From: Gemmatimonadetes bacterium SCN 70-22
GTDB lineage: Bacteria; Gemmatimonadota; Gemmatimonadetes; Gemmatimonadales; Gemmatimonadaceae
Assembly (NCBI GenBank): GCA_001724275.1
Contig: MEDZ01000003.1
Location: 281,230-345,229, forward strand
Length of the DNA: 64,000 nt
Direction: 5' to 3'
The translations under genes were made by a program, and so were the position numbers. Shown here piece by piece: positions 43,245-51,574 of the stretch. The first letter of the stretch is position 1. Each line of letters begins with the position of its first letter. The notes below the pieces were generated by a model, which ran no database searches, was not told the origin of the DNA, and worked only from the letters and a program-made list of their open reading frames with translations.

Positions 43245-44504
43245 TCAGGTCGCGGCGGTGGCGTTCGTGGCGGTGGCCTTCGTGTCCGGGCGGAAGCTCA
43301 CCAGGAACAGCACCAGCACCACGGCGGCCATGATCGCGGGGACGGTCCAGATGCCGGGCCAGTCGTGGAGCTGCTTGAGGCACTCGCCGGCGGCGGCCTG
43401 GGCGTCGGTGCAGTCGGCGTTAGGCGTGGTGTAGCGGTCCACGACGCGGCCCGAGACGAAGGCGCCGATGAAGTAGCCCACGCCGTTGGTGACGAAGTTG
43501 ATGAACCCCTGGGCGGCGGCGCGGATCTTCGCGCCGGCCTTCTCGTCGGTGTAGATCTGCCCGGCCACGAAGAAGAAGTCGTAGCAGATGCCGTGGAGGA
43601 GGATGCCGGCGTAGAGGAGCCACATCCCGCTCCCGGCGTTCCCCGCGCCGAAGGCGAGGTAGCGCAGCGACCAGGCGGCCATCCCCAGCACCATGATGAA
43701 CTTGATCCCGAACCGCCTGAGGACGAGCGGGAGGAGGAGCATGAAGCCGATCTCCGACACCTGGCCGAACGTCATGATGAAGGCCGGCTCCGGCGCCTTG
43801 ATCTCGTTGAGGAAGGGGTTGGCGAAGGCGTAGTAGAACTGGAGGGGGATGCAGAGGAGGAACGAGCCGAGCGTGAAGACGAGGAAGTCGCGTCCCTTCA
43901 GCAGCTGCAAGGCGTCGAGGCCCAGGGCGTCGCGCACCGAGAAGGGGGCGCCCGCGGCCCTGGGCGGGGTGTGCGGGAGGAAGAACGCGTAGAGCCCCAT
44001 CACCACCGACCCCAGCGCCGCCACCCGCATCGGGAGGGCGAGGGCGTCGGCCTGGAGGACCTTCCCGATCAATGTCCCGGCCACGATCCACCCGATGGTC
44101 CCGAGGACCCGGATCAGGGGAAACTCCCGCGCGGGGTCCTTCACGTGGTGGAAGGAGATGGAGTTGGTCAGGCTCAGGGTGGGCATGTAGCACAGCGCGT
44201 ACACGATCAGGAGCGGGTAGAACGTGCCGAACGTGGTCTGCGTCGAGACGACCCACATGAGCGCCCCGCCCACCAGGTGCAACACGCCGAGGATCCGCTC
44301 GCTGGCGAAGAAGCGGTCGGCCACCATTCCCACGAAGAACGGGGAGACGAGGGCGGCGATCGCGGTGGCGCCGTACGCCAGCCCGACCTGGCCACCGGTG
44401 AAGCCGAGCGTCTGTCCCAGGTACGTCCCCATCGTGACGAACCAGCTCCCCCAGATGAAGTACTGGAGGAACATCATGACCGAGAGCGACGCGCGCGCGT
44501 TCAC
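43245..44504 (-). CDS. MFS nucleoside/sugar:proton symporter (NupG/XapB-like)
   Basis: The 419-residue transporter has about 12 hydrophobic helices. Features fitting the NHS (nucleoside:H+ symporter) family of MFS carriers are the opening [20 protein letters not shown], the [33 protein letters not shown] loop in two parts, and [27 protein letters not shown] near the C-terminus. The family moves nucleosides, but Gemmatimonadota- and Planctomycete-type clusters often pair it with sugar oxidoreductases. The start overlaps the stop of the DUF1080 gene by 4 nt (ATGA), so the two are translationally coupled. Confidence 0.9.
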   Translation of the reverse strand: MNARASLSVMMFLQYFIWGSWFVTMGTYLGQTLGFTGGQVGLAYGATAIAALVSPFFVGMVADRFFASERILGVLHLVGGALMWVVSTQTTFGTFYPLLIVYALCYMPTLSLTNSISFHHVKDPAREFPLIRVLGTIGWIVAGTLIGKVLQADALALPMRVAALGSVVMGLYAFFLPHTPPRAAGAPFSVRDALGLDALQLLKGRDFLVFTLGSFLLCIPLQFYYAFANPFLNEIKAPEPAFIMTFGQVSEIGFMLLLPLVLRRFGIKFIMVLGMAAWSLRYLAFGAGNAGSGMWLLYAGILLHGICYDFFFVAGQIYTDEKAGAKIRAAAQGFINFVTNGVGYFIGAFVSGRVVDRYTTPNADCTDAQAAAGECLKQLHDWPGIWTVPAIMAAVVLVLFLVSFRPDTKATATNATAAT

Positions 44505-45199
44505 GGGAGCACCCGGATGCGGACGTTGCGGAGGGCGAGTGCGCCGTCATGGTCGCCCTGGATGGCGATGTGCCCCGTCTTTTGCCGTCCGTATCCCCCG
44601 GCCGTGGCGAACTTGCTGGCCTTGACGCGCGCTTCCCAGTCGGGCGACCAGAGCTCGTACTCCAGGAGCTTCGTCCCGTTGAGCCAGTGCTCCACGTGCG
44701 CGCCATTGACGACGATGCGCGTGCGGTTCCACTCGCCGGCCGGCTTCACGACCCCCGCGGGCGAGGGGTAGATCGCGTAGGCGGCCCCCGCCGACGTCAG
44801 GCGGTTCCTGGAGTCTGGGGCCTTGGCGTCGTCCAGGAGCTGGTACTCCGGGGCGGTGAGCCAGATGTACTTCTCCGTTTCGGCCCCGCGATACAGGATC
44901 CCCGAGTTTCCCCCCTCGGCGATCTTCCATTCGAGCTCGAGCTCGAAGTTGGCAAACTGCTCCTTGGTGACGATGTCGCCCGTGGCCCCCATCTTGGCCA
45001 TCGTGCCGTCCATCACGTGCCACCCGGCCGGGAGCGCGGCTCCCTTGTAACCGCGCCACGCATCCATCGACTTGCCGTCGAAGAGCGACTTCCATCCGTC
45101 CGGTTGTGCGCCCTGGGCGTCGGCGCGTGTGGCAAGGGTCACGGTGGCGGCGCCAAGCAGCACGCTGCCGGCCACAGCCGCAATGGAAGTGAGGTGCAT
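44501..45199 (-). CDS. Secreted DUF1080 protein (3-keto-disaccharide hydrolase domain)
   Basis: The 232-residue exported protein has a signal peptide ([24 protein letters not shown]) and a jelly-roll beta-sandwich of the DUF1080 family: [40 protein letters not shown] in two parts, YQLLDD, and [20 protein letters not shown]. Family members hydrolyse 3-keto-disaccharides such as 3-keto-trehalose. The partner oxidoreductase downstream could make or use such keto sugars. The ATG at 45199 starts the signal peptide. An alternative frame extends upstream but lacks support. It is the first gene of the leftward sugar module. Confidence 0.88.
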   Translation of the reverse strand: MHLTSIAAVAGSVLLGAATVTLATRADAQGAQPDGWKSLFDGKSMDAWRGYKGAALPAGWHVMDGTMAKMGATGDIVTKEQFANFELELEWKIAEGGNSGILYRGAETEKYIWLTAPEYQLLDDAKAPDSRNRLTSAGAAYAIYPSPAGVVKPAGEWNRTRIVVNGAHVEHWLNGTKLLEYELWSPDWEARVKASKFATAGGYGRQKTGHIAIQGDHDGALALRNVRIRVLP

Positions 45200-45287
45200 G
45201 CGGGGTACGGTGCGCGAGAGGAAGTGATGTACGGCGAGCCAACGTAGGACGGCCCGGACAGAAGCGGAAGGGTCGTGTCCGGCAGGA

Positions 45288-45313
45288 GCATGGGGCCAAA
45301 GCATGGGGCCAAA
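45288..45313. repeat. Perfect 13-bp tandem duplication
   Basis: GCATGGGGCCAAA occurs twice in a row (45288-45300 and 45301-45313), in the 189-bp divergent gap between the DUF1080 gene and the M48 protease gene. It may overlap regulatory sequences of either gene. Confidence 0.7.
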
Positions 45314-45388
45314 CGGCTCGACGCGGGAGGGTGAATCGGTTTGCTTTCATGGCATCCTTGTCTCCGCGCCAGATTCCCGAGGCTGACG

Positions 45389-46837
45389 ATGACCGTCCAA
45401 CTCCGCGCCGTCGCGCGTTCCACCGCCGTCGCCGCCCTGGCCGCAGTGGCGGCCACCTGCGCCACCAACCCGGCCACGGGCAAGCGCGAGCTTTCGCTCG
45501 TGAGCGAGTCGCAGGAGATCCAGATGGGACTCGACGGCGCGAAGGCAGCGGCGGCGCAGATGGGGGTGTACCCCGACAGCGCCGTGCAGCGCTACGTCTC
45601 CTCGTTAGGAAAGCAGGTGGCTGCGGTCGGCGAGCGCCCGGGGCTCCCCTGGTCGTTCACCGTGGTCGACGATCCCATCGTCAACGCGTTCGCACTCCCC
45701 GGCGGCCCCATCTTCGTCTCGCGCGGGATCCTGACGTACATGACCTCCGAGGCCGAGCTGGTCTCGGTGCTCGGGCACGAGGTGGGGCACGTCACCGCCA
45801 GGCATTCGGTGAGCCAGATCTCGAAGCAGCAGCTCCTCGGCGGGCTGTTCACCGTCGGGATGATCGTGCACCCGGCGCTCCAGCAGTACAGCGGCGTGGC
45901 GTCGCAGGGGCTCGGCCTCCTGTTCCTGAAGTACGGTCGCGACGACGAGACCCAGGCCGACGAGCTGGGCTTCCGCTACATGACGCGCGTCGGCTACAAC
46001 CCCGCCGAGATGGCGGCGATGTTCCGGACGCTCGAGCGCGCGAGCGGGGGGAGCTCGCGCTCCACGCCGGAGTGGCTCTCGACGCACCCCGACCCGGGGA
46101 ATCGGGTCGAGCGGACCAACGAGCGGATCGCCGCCGCCGGGGCGTCGATCGCGAGTGCGACCAAGGTCGAGCGCGCGGCCTTCCTGCGCCACATCGACGG
46201 CATGGTCTTCGGTGACGACCCGCGGCAGGGGTACTTCGAGCAGCAGCAGTTCCTGCACCCCACGCTCAAGTTCCGCTTCTCCTTCCCGTCGGGATGGAAG
46301 ATGCAGAACACGGCGTCGGCGGTGATCGGCGCCAGCGCCCAGGGCGATGCCCAGATCACCCTGGAGCATGCCGGGAACGCGGCGCCGTCCGCGGCGCTGT
46401 CGCAGTTCCTGGGGCAGCAGGGAGTTGCGGCTGGCGGAACGAGCACGGCGCCCGTCAACGGACTCCCCGCCGCCGTCGGCCAGTTCGCGGCCACCCTGTC
46501 GGACGGGACGCGGCTCGCGGGCTACGTGGCCTTCATCCAGCTGGATGGAACGACCTATCGCCTGCTGGCCATCACCCCGCAGCAGCTGGTCACGTCGTAC
46601 GACGCGTCCTTCCGCACGACGATCAACTCCTTCGCGCGGCTCACCGACCCCAAGGCGCTCGCCGTGAAGCCGATGCGCGTGCGCCTGGTGACGACGCCGC
46701 GCGCCATGACGCTGGCCGAGTTCAACTCGCATTATCCCTCGGCCGTCCCGCTGGCGACCATCGCGGTCATCAACGGCATGGAGAGCGCGGCAACGATCCC
46801 GGCCGGGACGCTGGTCAAGCGGGTCGTGGTCGAGTGA
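45389..46837 (+). CDS. M48-family zinc metallopeptidase lipoprotein (BepA-like)
   Basis: The 482-residue protein has a lipobox in AAVAATCA. The active site is HEVGH at residues 130-134 in SVLGHEVGHVTARHS, and the third ligand Glu is in DDETQADELGFRYM. A TPR-like region (LERASGGSSRSTPEWLSTHPDPG) follows, and the last ~100 residues are a beta-rich module ending TIAVINGMESAATIPAGTLVKRV, similar to a LysM-like segment. BepA/LoiP-type M48 proteins degrade misfolded outer-membrane proteins. The ATG at 45389 begins the signal peptide. It carries a CGTTAGG heptamer at 45603-45609. Confidence 0.93.
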   Translation: MTVQLRAVARSTAVAALAAVAATCATNPATGKRELSLVSESQEIQMGLDGAKAAAAQMGVYPDSAVQRYVSSLGKQVAAVGERPGLPWSFTVVDDPIVNAFALPGGPIFVSRGILTYMTSEAELVSVLGHEVGHVTARHSVSQISKQQLLGGLFTVGMIVHPALQQYSGVASQGLGLLFLKYGRDDETQADELGFRYMTRVGYNPAEMAAMFRTLERASGGSSRSTPEWLSTHPDPGNRVERTNERIAAAGASIASATKVERAAFLRHIDGMVFGDDPRQGYFEQQQFLHPTLKFRFSFPSGWKMQNTASAVIGASAQGDAQITLEHAGNAAPSAALSQFLGQQGVAAGGTSTAPVNGLPAAVGQFAATLSDGTRLAGYVAFIQLDGTTYRLLAITPQQLVTSYDASFRTTINSFARLTDPKALAVKPMRVRLVTTPRAMTLAEFNSHYPSAVPLATIAVINGMESAATIPAGTLVKRVVVE

Positions 46838-46852
46838 CCCGCGTCCCGGCCG

Positions 46853-47410
46853 TTAGCCGGGATCGGCGACCAGCGCCCTGAGCTTCTCCATCGTGGCGAG
46901 GTTGCGCGCCGTCCCCGTCGCGCCAAGGATGCGCCCCGCGGCCGACAGCACCTCGCTCTTCGAGATGCCGTTGACGCACCAGAAGTAGGCGACGCGGCCG
47001 GCGAGCGCGATGCGCTCCGGCTCCCAACGCTGTGCCAGCAACGGTTTCAGCGGAGCGGTGGCCACGGCGTCTCCCAGGACCCAGAGCAGGAGCCGGGCGG
47101 GATCGGCGGCGAACTCCTGGAGCGGATTGGCGTCGAGCACGGCCGCGACCTCCGTGCCCGCGAGGATCGTGACCTGCGTCGAGACGCGCAGCTCTTCCTC
47201 GATGGCGCGCTCGAGGCGTCGCGCCTCGGCGGCGGCGGCTGTCGGCCTTCCGGAGTACACCACGTTTCCGCTGTTCAGGAGCGTGCGCACGTCGTGGTAG
47301 CCCAGCTCGCCGAAGAGCCGGCGCAGGTCGGCCATCGCGATCCGCTTGGCGGTGCCGACATTGATGCCGCGCAGCAGTGCGACGCGTCGTTCGAGCGGCC
47401 TGGTCACCAT
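46853..47410 (-). CDS. DUF1697 protein
   Basis: The 185-residue protein starts near RRVALLRGINVGTAKRIAMADLRRLFGELGY in two parts and has the DUF1697 hallmarks LLNSGNVVYSGR and RLERAIEEELRVSTQVTILAG. The family has no assigned function. There is no signal peptide. I start at the ATG at 47410, although ATG 47431 is in frame. The gene converges with the M48 protease gene, with 15 bp between stops. Confidence 0.87.
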   Translation of the reverse strand: MVTRPLERRVALLRGINVGTAKRIAMADLRRLFGELGYHDVRTLLNSGNVVYSGRPTAAAAEARRLERAIEEELRVSTQVTILAGTEVAAVLDANPLQEFAADPARLLLWVLGDAVATAPLKPLLAQRWEPERIALAGRVAYFWCVNGISKSEVLSAAGRILGATGTARNLATMEKLRALVADPG

Positions 47411-47474
47411 GCCACCCAAGGTAACAGGCACGCGACGTGGCGCGACGCCGTTGGCGCCGCGCCCGGTCGTCCAC

Positions 47475-47501
47475 CGCTCGGCGTCGCGTGGACGCCGAGC
47501 G
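47475..47501 (-). terminator. Perfect 11-bp hairpin downstream of the unknown lipoprotein
   Basis: CGCTCGGCGTC (47475-47485) pairs with GACGCCGAGCG (47491-47501) around a 5-nt GCGTG loop, 33 nt beyond the stop of the leftward lipoprotein gene. There is no T-run in the transcript direction. Confidence 0.6.
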
Positions 47502-47533
47502 CCCGATGCGTCAGGCAGGGCGGGGGCGTGTCG

Positions 47534-48208
47534 CTACTTCGCGTACGCGCAGCTCACCTTGGGGTTCCACGCGGCGAACATCCCGCTGGGATTCGGCCGC
47601 CACGCCCAGATGTGCAGCGCCCAGACCCCCAGCGGTTCGTTGCGCATGAACGGGACGCCAAGGAGCGTCGGCGGCTCCGCGGAGGCGGCCAGCGGGACCA
47701 CGTAGTCCACGCCGACCAGCTGCAAGGAGCCGTTGGGCTGCGGCTCGTACATCAGGAGCTCCGGGTGCAACAGCTCGACCTTGTCGTTGACCAGGCTGTC
47801 GTTGAGGTAGTGGTACGCTTGCGCCCCGGCGGCGGACTGGGAGCAGCCGGCCGGGTACTGCGTCGTGTAACCCGCGGCCTTGGCGACGGCGATGTCGTGG
47901 AATCGCGCCGTGGCATTCCGGACCTGGGCCACGGCTTGCAGCTGCTGGGGGGTCAGCTCGCCGTTGTCCATGCGCGCGTGCATGGTGTGCGAATCGGGCT
48001 CGGTGACCGACTTCGCGACGGCATTCGGCGCCTTGGCGCCGCCGGAACAGGCGGCCATCACGGCCAGCAGGGGGACGACGAGCGGCCGGAGGAGTGCGGC
48101 GGCGCCGGCGCGCGCGTGGGGCGTGGGCGCCGGGGCGGGTGCAGGGCGAACAGAGGGGACACAGGGGACAGAGGGGACTGCGCGGCGCTGCAACTGGCTG
48201 ATGTGCAT
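47534..48208 (-). CDS. Lipoprotein of unknown function with repeat-bearing leader
   Basis: The 224-residue protein has a lipobox in LLAVMAACSGG (Cys65 or so), preceded by an unusually long ~50-residue leader. This contains a proline/alanine-rich stretch and an in-frame 9-bp tandem repeat (VPSVPCVPS, at 48152-48178). The mature part is mostly unremarkable: ELTPQQLQAVAQVRNATARF, AYHYLNDSLVND, PEPQPNGSLQL-like turns and a cysteine near the end (VSCAYAK), which could pair with the earlier Cys. I do not recognise the family. It is divergent from the sigma-factor gene across 132 bp. Confidence 0.75.
   Translation of the reverse strand: MHISQLQRRAVPSVPCVPSVRPAPAPAPTPHARAGAAALLRPLVVPLLAVMAACSGGAKAPNAVAKSVTEPDSHTMHARMDNGELTPQQLQAVAQVRNATARFHDIAVAKAAGYTTQYPAGCSQSAAGAQAYHYLNDSLVNDKVELLHPELLMYEPQPNGSLQLVGVDYVVPLAASAEPPTLLGVPFMRNEPLGVWALHIWAWRPNPSGMFAAWNPKVSCAYAK
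48152..48178. repeat. 9-bp in-frame tandem repeat (three copies)
   Basis: AGAGGGGAC, ACAGGGGAC and AGAGGGGAC run from 48152 to 48178. On the coding (minus) strand they give VPS-VPC-VPS in the lipoprotein's leader, so copy-number change would keep the reading frame. Confidence 0.7.
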
Positions 48209-48271
48209 GGAAGTCTCCAGACGGTGGTGTGCCGAGCGGACCACTGAGGCGGGTCGCCCTTCACCCTGAAA

Positions 48272-48296
48272 AGCCGAATTCGCCGCGAATCCGGCT
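48272..48296 (+). promoter_or_regulatory. 11-bp inverted repeat in the sigma-operon leader
   Basis: AGCCGAATTCG (48272-48282) and CGAATCCGGCT (48286-48296) form a hairpin or operator-like dyad with one mismatch and a 3-nt CCG centre. It is in the divergent gap between the unknown lipoprotein and the sigma-factor gene, where no gene end needs a terminator, so a regulatory role is likely. Confidence 0.5.
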
Positions 48297-48307
48297 CATC
48301 GTCCGAC

Positions 48308-48337
48308 TTGCCATCCCCGGAAGGCACGCGATAGTAT
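48308..48337 (+). promoter_or_regulatory. Possible sigma-70-like promoter before the sigma/kinase operon
   Basis: TTGCCA (48308-48313) matches the -35 consensus at five of six positions. After an 18-bp spacer, TAGTAT (48332-48337) matches a -10 box at four of six. The -10 lies in the palindrome at 48319-48349. If used, transcription would begin at or just after the annotated ATG, so the protein would be leaderless or start downstream. Confidence 0.3.
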
Positions 48338-48349
48338 CGCATGCCTTCC
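48319..48349. promoter_or_regulatory. 31-bp near-perfect palindrome across the sigma gene start
   Basis: Arms 48319-48333 (GGAAGGCACGCGATA) and 48335-48349 (TATCGCATGCCTTCC) match at 14 of 15 positions around a single G at 48334. The right arm contains the predicted start codon (48341-48343). It could be an operator for a dimeric regulator or an mRNA hairpin that hides the start codon. A purely structural terminator makes no sense here, because no transcript ends at this point. Confidence 0.6.
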
Positions 48350-48925
48350 CCCTCCGATCCCCGCGTCATCTCGCCGAGCCAGGAGACACCGCTGTCGATC
48401 ACATCCGAGCAGTCGGGACGCGACGGACTGCACGATGTCTTCCCGTCGGTCTACCAGGAGTTGCGGCGAGTGGCACACCGTCACCTGCGGGGGGAACAGT
48501 CCGGTCATACCCTCGGCACCACCGGGCTGGTGCATGAAGCGTATCTGGAGTTGGCCAAGCTCGACCACGTGCGCTGGCACGGAAGGGGCTACGTCCTCGC
48601 CGCGGCGTCGCGGGCGATGCGCCGCATCCTCGTCGACTATGCCGTGGCACGGCGTGCCCAGAAGCGCGGCGGCGGCGTCGTCGTCGAGTCGCTCGACGAT
48701 GCCCTGGCGATGGCGGTCGCTCGCGGCGACGAGCTCGTCGCCCTGGACGAGGCGCTCGAGCGCCTCGCGGCAGTCAACGAACGCTGCGCGCGGGTCGTCG
48801 AGTGCCGCTTCTTCGGCGGCATGAGCGTGGAGGAGACGGCGGAAGCGCTGGAAACCTCGCCAGCCACGGTGAAGCGCGATTGGACGGTGGCCCGCGCGTG
48901 GCTCAACCGGGAGCTGGGCGCGTGA
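48341..48925 (+). CDS. ECF-like RNA polymerase sigma factor (PF07638/TIGR02999 type)
   Basis: The 194-residue protein is an ECF-family sigma factor of the type found next to Hanks kinases. Region 2 reads LHDVFPSVYQELRRVAHRHLRGE, with the conserved HTLGTTGLVHEAYLEL, and a central RGYVLAAASRAMRRILVDYARARR-like stretch follows. Region 4 reads RCARVVECRFFGGMSVEETAEAL and SPATVKRDWTVARAWLNREL. It recognises promoters of target genes and recruits RNA polymerase. The annotated ATG lies inside the palindrome and a downstream start near 48392 is possible, since an AGGAG lies at 48381-48385. The stop overlaps the kinase GTG start (GTGA). Confidence 0.93.
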   Translation: MPSPSDPRVISPSQETPLSITSEQSGRDGLHDVFPSVYQELRRVAHRHLRGEQSGHTLGTTGLVHEAYLELAKLDHVRWHGRGYVLAAASRAMRRILVDYAVARRAQKRGGGVVVESLDDALAMAVARGDELVALDEALERLAAVNERCARVVECRFFGGMSVEETAEALETSPATVKRDWTVARAWLNRELGA

Positions 48926-51540
48926 CGCCGACACCAGCGCCGGAACGGTGGCGTCGCATCGAGGACGTGCTCGCCCAAGCGCTGCAGCGCTCACCCGACA
49001 CGCGGGATGCCTTCCTGAATGCGGAGTGCGCGTCCGACACCGAGCTCCGGCGCGAAGTCGACTCGCTCCTGGCGGCGCACGAACGCCAGGGGGCGGTCGA
49101 TCGCCTCGCCGCCGACATCGAGCCGCTGGCGGCACAGTTGCGCCCGTCGGACGACACGTTGTCGGGACGCACGATCGGTCACTACGTCCTCGGCGAGCGG
49201 GTCGGCGGCGGCGGCATGGGCGTCGTGTACAAGGCCCACGATACGCGCCTTGGACGCATCGTCGCGCTCAAGTTCCTCCAGGCGCACTTCGCCAGCGAAG
49301 ACAAGGCGGCCGAGCGCTTCCGCCTGGAGGCACGGGCCATCGCCGCGCTCGAGCACCCCAACATCTGCACGGTCCACGAGATCGGCGAGACGGACGACGG
49401 CCGGCTCTATCTCACGATGCCGTTGTACGAGGGTGAGACGCTGCAGCAGCGCATCGCGCGCGGTCCACTCCCCATCGGCGAGGCGGTGTCGATCGCGGTG
49501 CAGGTGGCGCGCGGGCTGGCCAAGGCGCACGCCCGCGGCATCGTGCACCGCGACGTGAAGCCGTCCAACGTCTTCATCACGAGCGACGGCGTGGCCAAGC
49601 TCCTCGACTTCGGGATCGCCAAGCTGGTCGACGTGACCCTCACGGGAACCGCGGTCGGTCCGCTGGGGACGGTGGCCTACATGAGTCCTGAGCAGGCGAT
49701 GGGAGTCGGAGTAGACCATCGGACCGATCTCTGGGCGCTCGGCGTGGTGCTGTACGAGATGCTCACCGGCGAGCGCCCGCCGTCGGGGATGGCGATCGCG
49801 ATGCGCGATCCGGGGCAGCGAACGGCGACACCACGCCCCTCGGCACAGCGCCCCGAAGTCTCCGCTGCCCTCGACCGCATCGTGCAGCGCTCGCTCGCCT
49901 GGTCGGCCGACGAGCGGTATCAGGGGGCGCAGGAGCTCGAACGGGAGCTGTTGGCACTGGGCTACTCCACCGACGTGCCTGGAGGGGGGGCGCCGGTCGC
50001 GTCGGGAAGCACACGTCCTGCTGCGGGGCGGGTCCCCGCCTGGAGGAGTCGCCGCGCGGCGATTGCCGGCGTGGCGACGGGCGTCCTCGCGCTGGCGGGA
50101 TGGTTCGGCACCGCGCGCCTGCGCGACGAGGGGCGAGGGGCCGCAGCTGGCGTCGCCCCGGCGGCGACGACGATCGCCGTCCTCCCCTTCGCGGATCGCA
50201 GCCCGTCGGGCGACCAGGAGTACTTCAGCGACGGCATCACCGACGAGCTGATCGCGACGCTCGCGCGGGTGGACGGATTGCGGGTCGCCTCGCGTACGTC
50301 GGCATTCGCCTACAAGGGGCGCAACGCCGACATCCGGACCGTGGGTGCACAGCTCGGCGTCGACAAGGTGCTGGAGGGGAGCGTGCGCCGCGCGGGCAAC
50401 AGGCTTCGCATCACGGCGCAACTGGTGAACGTGGCGGACGGCTACCAGCTCTGGAACGAGAGCTACGATCGTGAAGCGGGAGAAGGGTTCGCCATCCAGG
50501 AGGAGATCGCCCGCGCGATTGCGCAGACGCTGCAGGTGCGCCTCATTGGCGCGGTCGCGCGAGGGGGCGAGGGAAGTGCGCCCGACGCCGAGGCGTATGA
50601 CCTGTACCTCAAGGGGCGCCATGAGTGGTATCGCCGCACCGAGGATGGGCTGCGGAACGCGGTGAAGTACTTCGAGCAGGCCGTGGCCAGGGCGCCGGGG
50701 TACGCGCGTGCGCACACGGGGCTCGCGGATGCGTACGCCGTGCTCGGGTTCTACGACTACCTCCCTCCCGCCGAGGCCTTCCCGAAGGCCGAGGAGGCCG
50801 CGAATCGCGCGGTGGCGCTCGACCCGACGCTCGCGGCGCCGCACGCCACGCTCGGCTACGTGGCGCTGTATCACCACTGGGATTTCGTGCGTGGCGAGGA
50901 ATCGTTCCGGCGTGCCATCGCCCTCGACCCGAACTACTCGACGGCGCACCAATGGTACGCCAACCTTCTCACCGCGGCCGGGCGCTTTTCCGAGGCCGAG
51001 GGCGAGATGCGGCGAGCGCAGCAGGATGACCCGCTCTCGCTGATCGCGACCGTCGCGCTGGGGTGGGTGCAGTACCACGCGGGGAGCAACACGGCGGCGC
51101 TCGACCAGCTTCGCAGGGCGATGGAGCAGGACCCGAACTACCCGCTCACGCACCTGTGGGAGTCGATGACGCTCGAGGCGATGGACTCGCTGGGTGCGGC
51201 GGTGGAGGCGAGCCGGCGCGCGGTCGCGACGTCGGACAGCGGGGCGATCCACGTGGCGCAGCTGGCGCGCGTCCTGGCCCTGTCCGCATCGCGGGGCGAG
51301 GCGGAGCGACTCCTCCAGCGCCTGCTCGTGCGTGGATCGGGAGGCGGTTACGTCCCGTCGTACGAGGTTGCCAAGATCTACGAGGCGCTCGGCCAGCCGG
51401 AACAGGCGTTCGCCTGGCTGGAGCGTGCGCGCGCGCAGCGATCGCACTCGCTCGTCTTCCTGCGGGTGGATCCGCAGCTGTCGCGGCTTCGCAAGGATGA
51501 ACGGTTCGAACGCCTGGCTGCACGCGTGTTCGGGGGGTAG
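48922..51540 (+). CDS. Hanks-type serine/threonine kinase with TolB/FlgO-like and TPR regions
   Basis: The 872-residue membrane kinase uses a GTG start that overlaps the sigma stop, after GGGAG about 8 nt upstream. A helical N-terminus of 75 residues precedes the kinase domain: VGGGGMGVV (94-102), catalytic Lys117 in ALKFL, HRDVKPSN (His209-Asp211) and DFG (Asp229). A single membrane helix lies at about 374-395 (AIAGVATGVLALAGWF). The periplasmic part opens with TTIAVLPFADRSPSGDQEY and DGITDELIATLARVDGL, a TolB/FlgO-like domain, and then about seven TPR-like repeats to the end (ARAHTGLADAYAVLGFYDY, AHQWYANLLTAAGRFSEAE). It probably phosphorylates the sigma factor or its regulator. Confidence 0.95.
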   Translation: MTPTPAPERWRRIEDVLAQALQRSPDTRDAFLNAECASDTELRREVDSLLAAHERQGAVDRLAADIEPLAAQLRPSDDTLSGRTIGHYVLGERVGGGGMGVVYKAHDTRLGRIVALKFLQAHFASEDKAAERFRLEARAIAALEHPNICTVHEIGETDDGRLYLTMPLYEGETLQQRIARGPLPIGEAVSIAVQVARGLAKAHARGIVHRDVKPSNVFITSDGVAKLLDFGIAKLVDVTLTGTAVGPLGTVAYMSPEQAMGVGVDHRTDLWALGVVLYEMLTGERPPSGMAIAMRDPGQRTATPRPSAQRPEVSAALDRIVQRSLAWSADERYQGAQELERELLALGYSTDVPGGGAPVASGSTRPAAGRVPAWRSRRAAIAGVATGVLALAGWFGTARLRDEGRGAAAGVAPAATTIAVLPFADRSPSGDQEYFSDGITDELIATLARVDGLRVASRTSAFAYKGRNADIRTVGAQLGVDKVLEGSVRRAGNRLRITAQLVNVADGYQLWNESYDREAGEGFAIQEEIARAIAQTLQVRLIGAVARGGEGSAPDAEAYDLYLKGRHEWYRRTEDGLRNAVKYFEQAVARAPGYARAHTGLADAYAVLGFYDYLPPAEAFPKAEEAANRAVALDPTLAAPHATLGYVALYHHWDFVRGEESFRRAIALDPNYSTAHQWYANLLTAAGRFSEAEGEMRRAQQDDPLSLIATVALGWVQYHAGSNTAALDQLRRAMEQDPNYPLTHLWESMTLEAMDSLGAAVEASRRAVATSDSGAIHVAQLARVLALSASRGEAERLLQRLLVRGSGGGYVPSYEVAKIYEALGQPEQAFAWLERARAQRSHSLVFLRVDPQLSRLRKDERFERLAARVFGG

Positions 51541-51574
51541 GAGGAGACGGTGGGAACCGGCGACTGGGGGGGAG

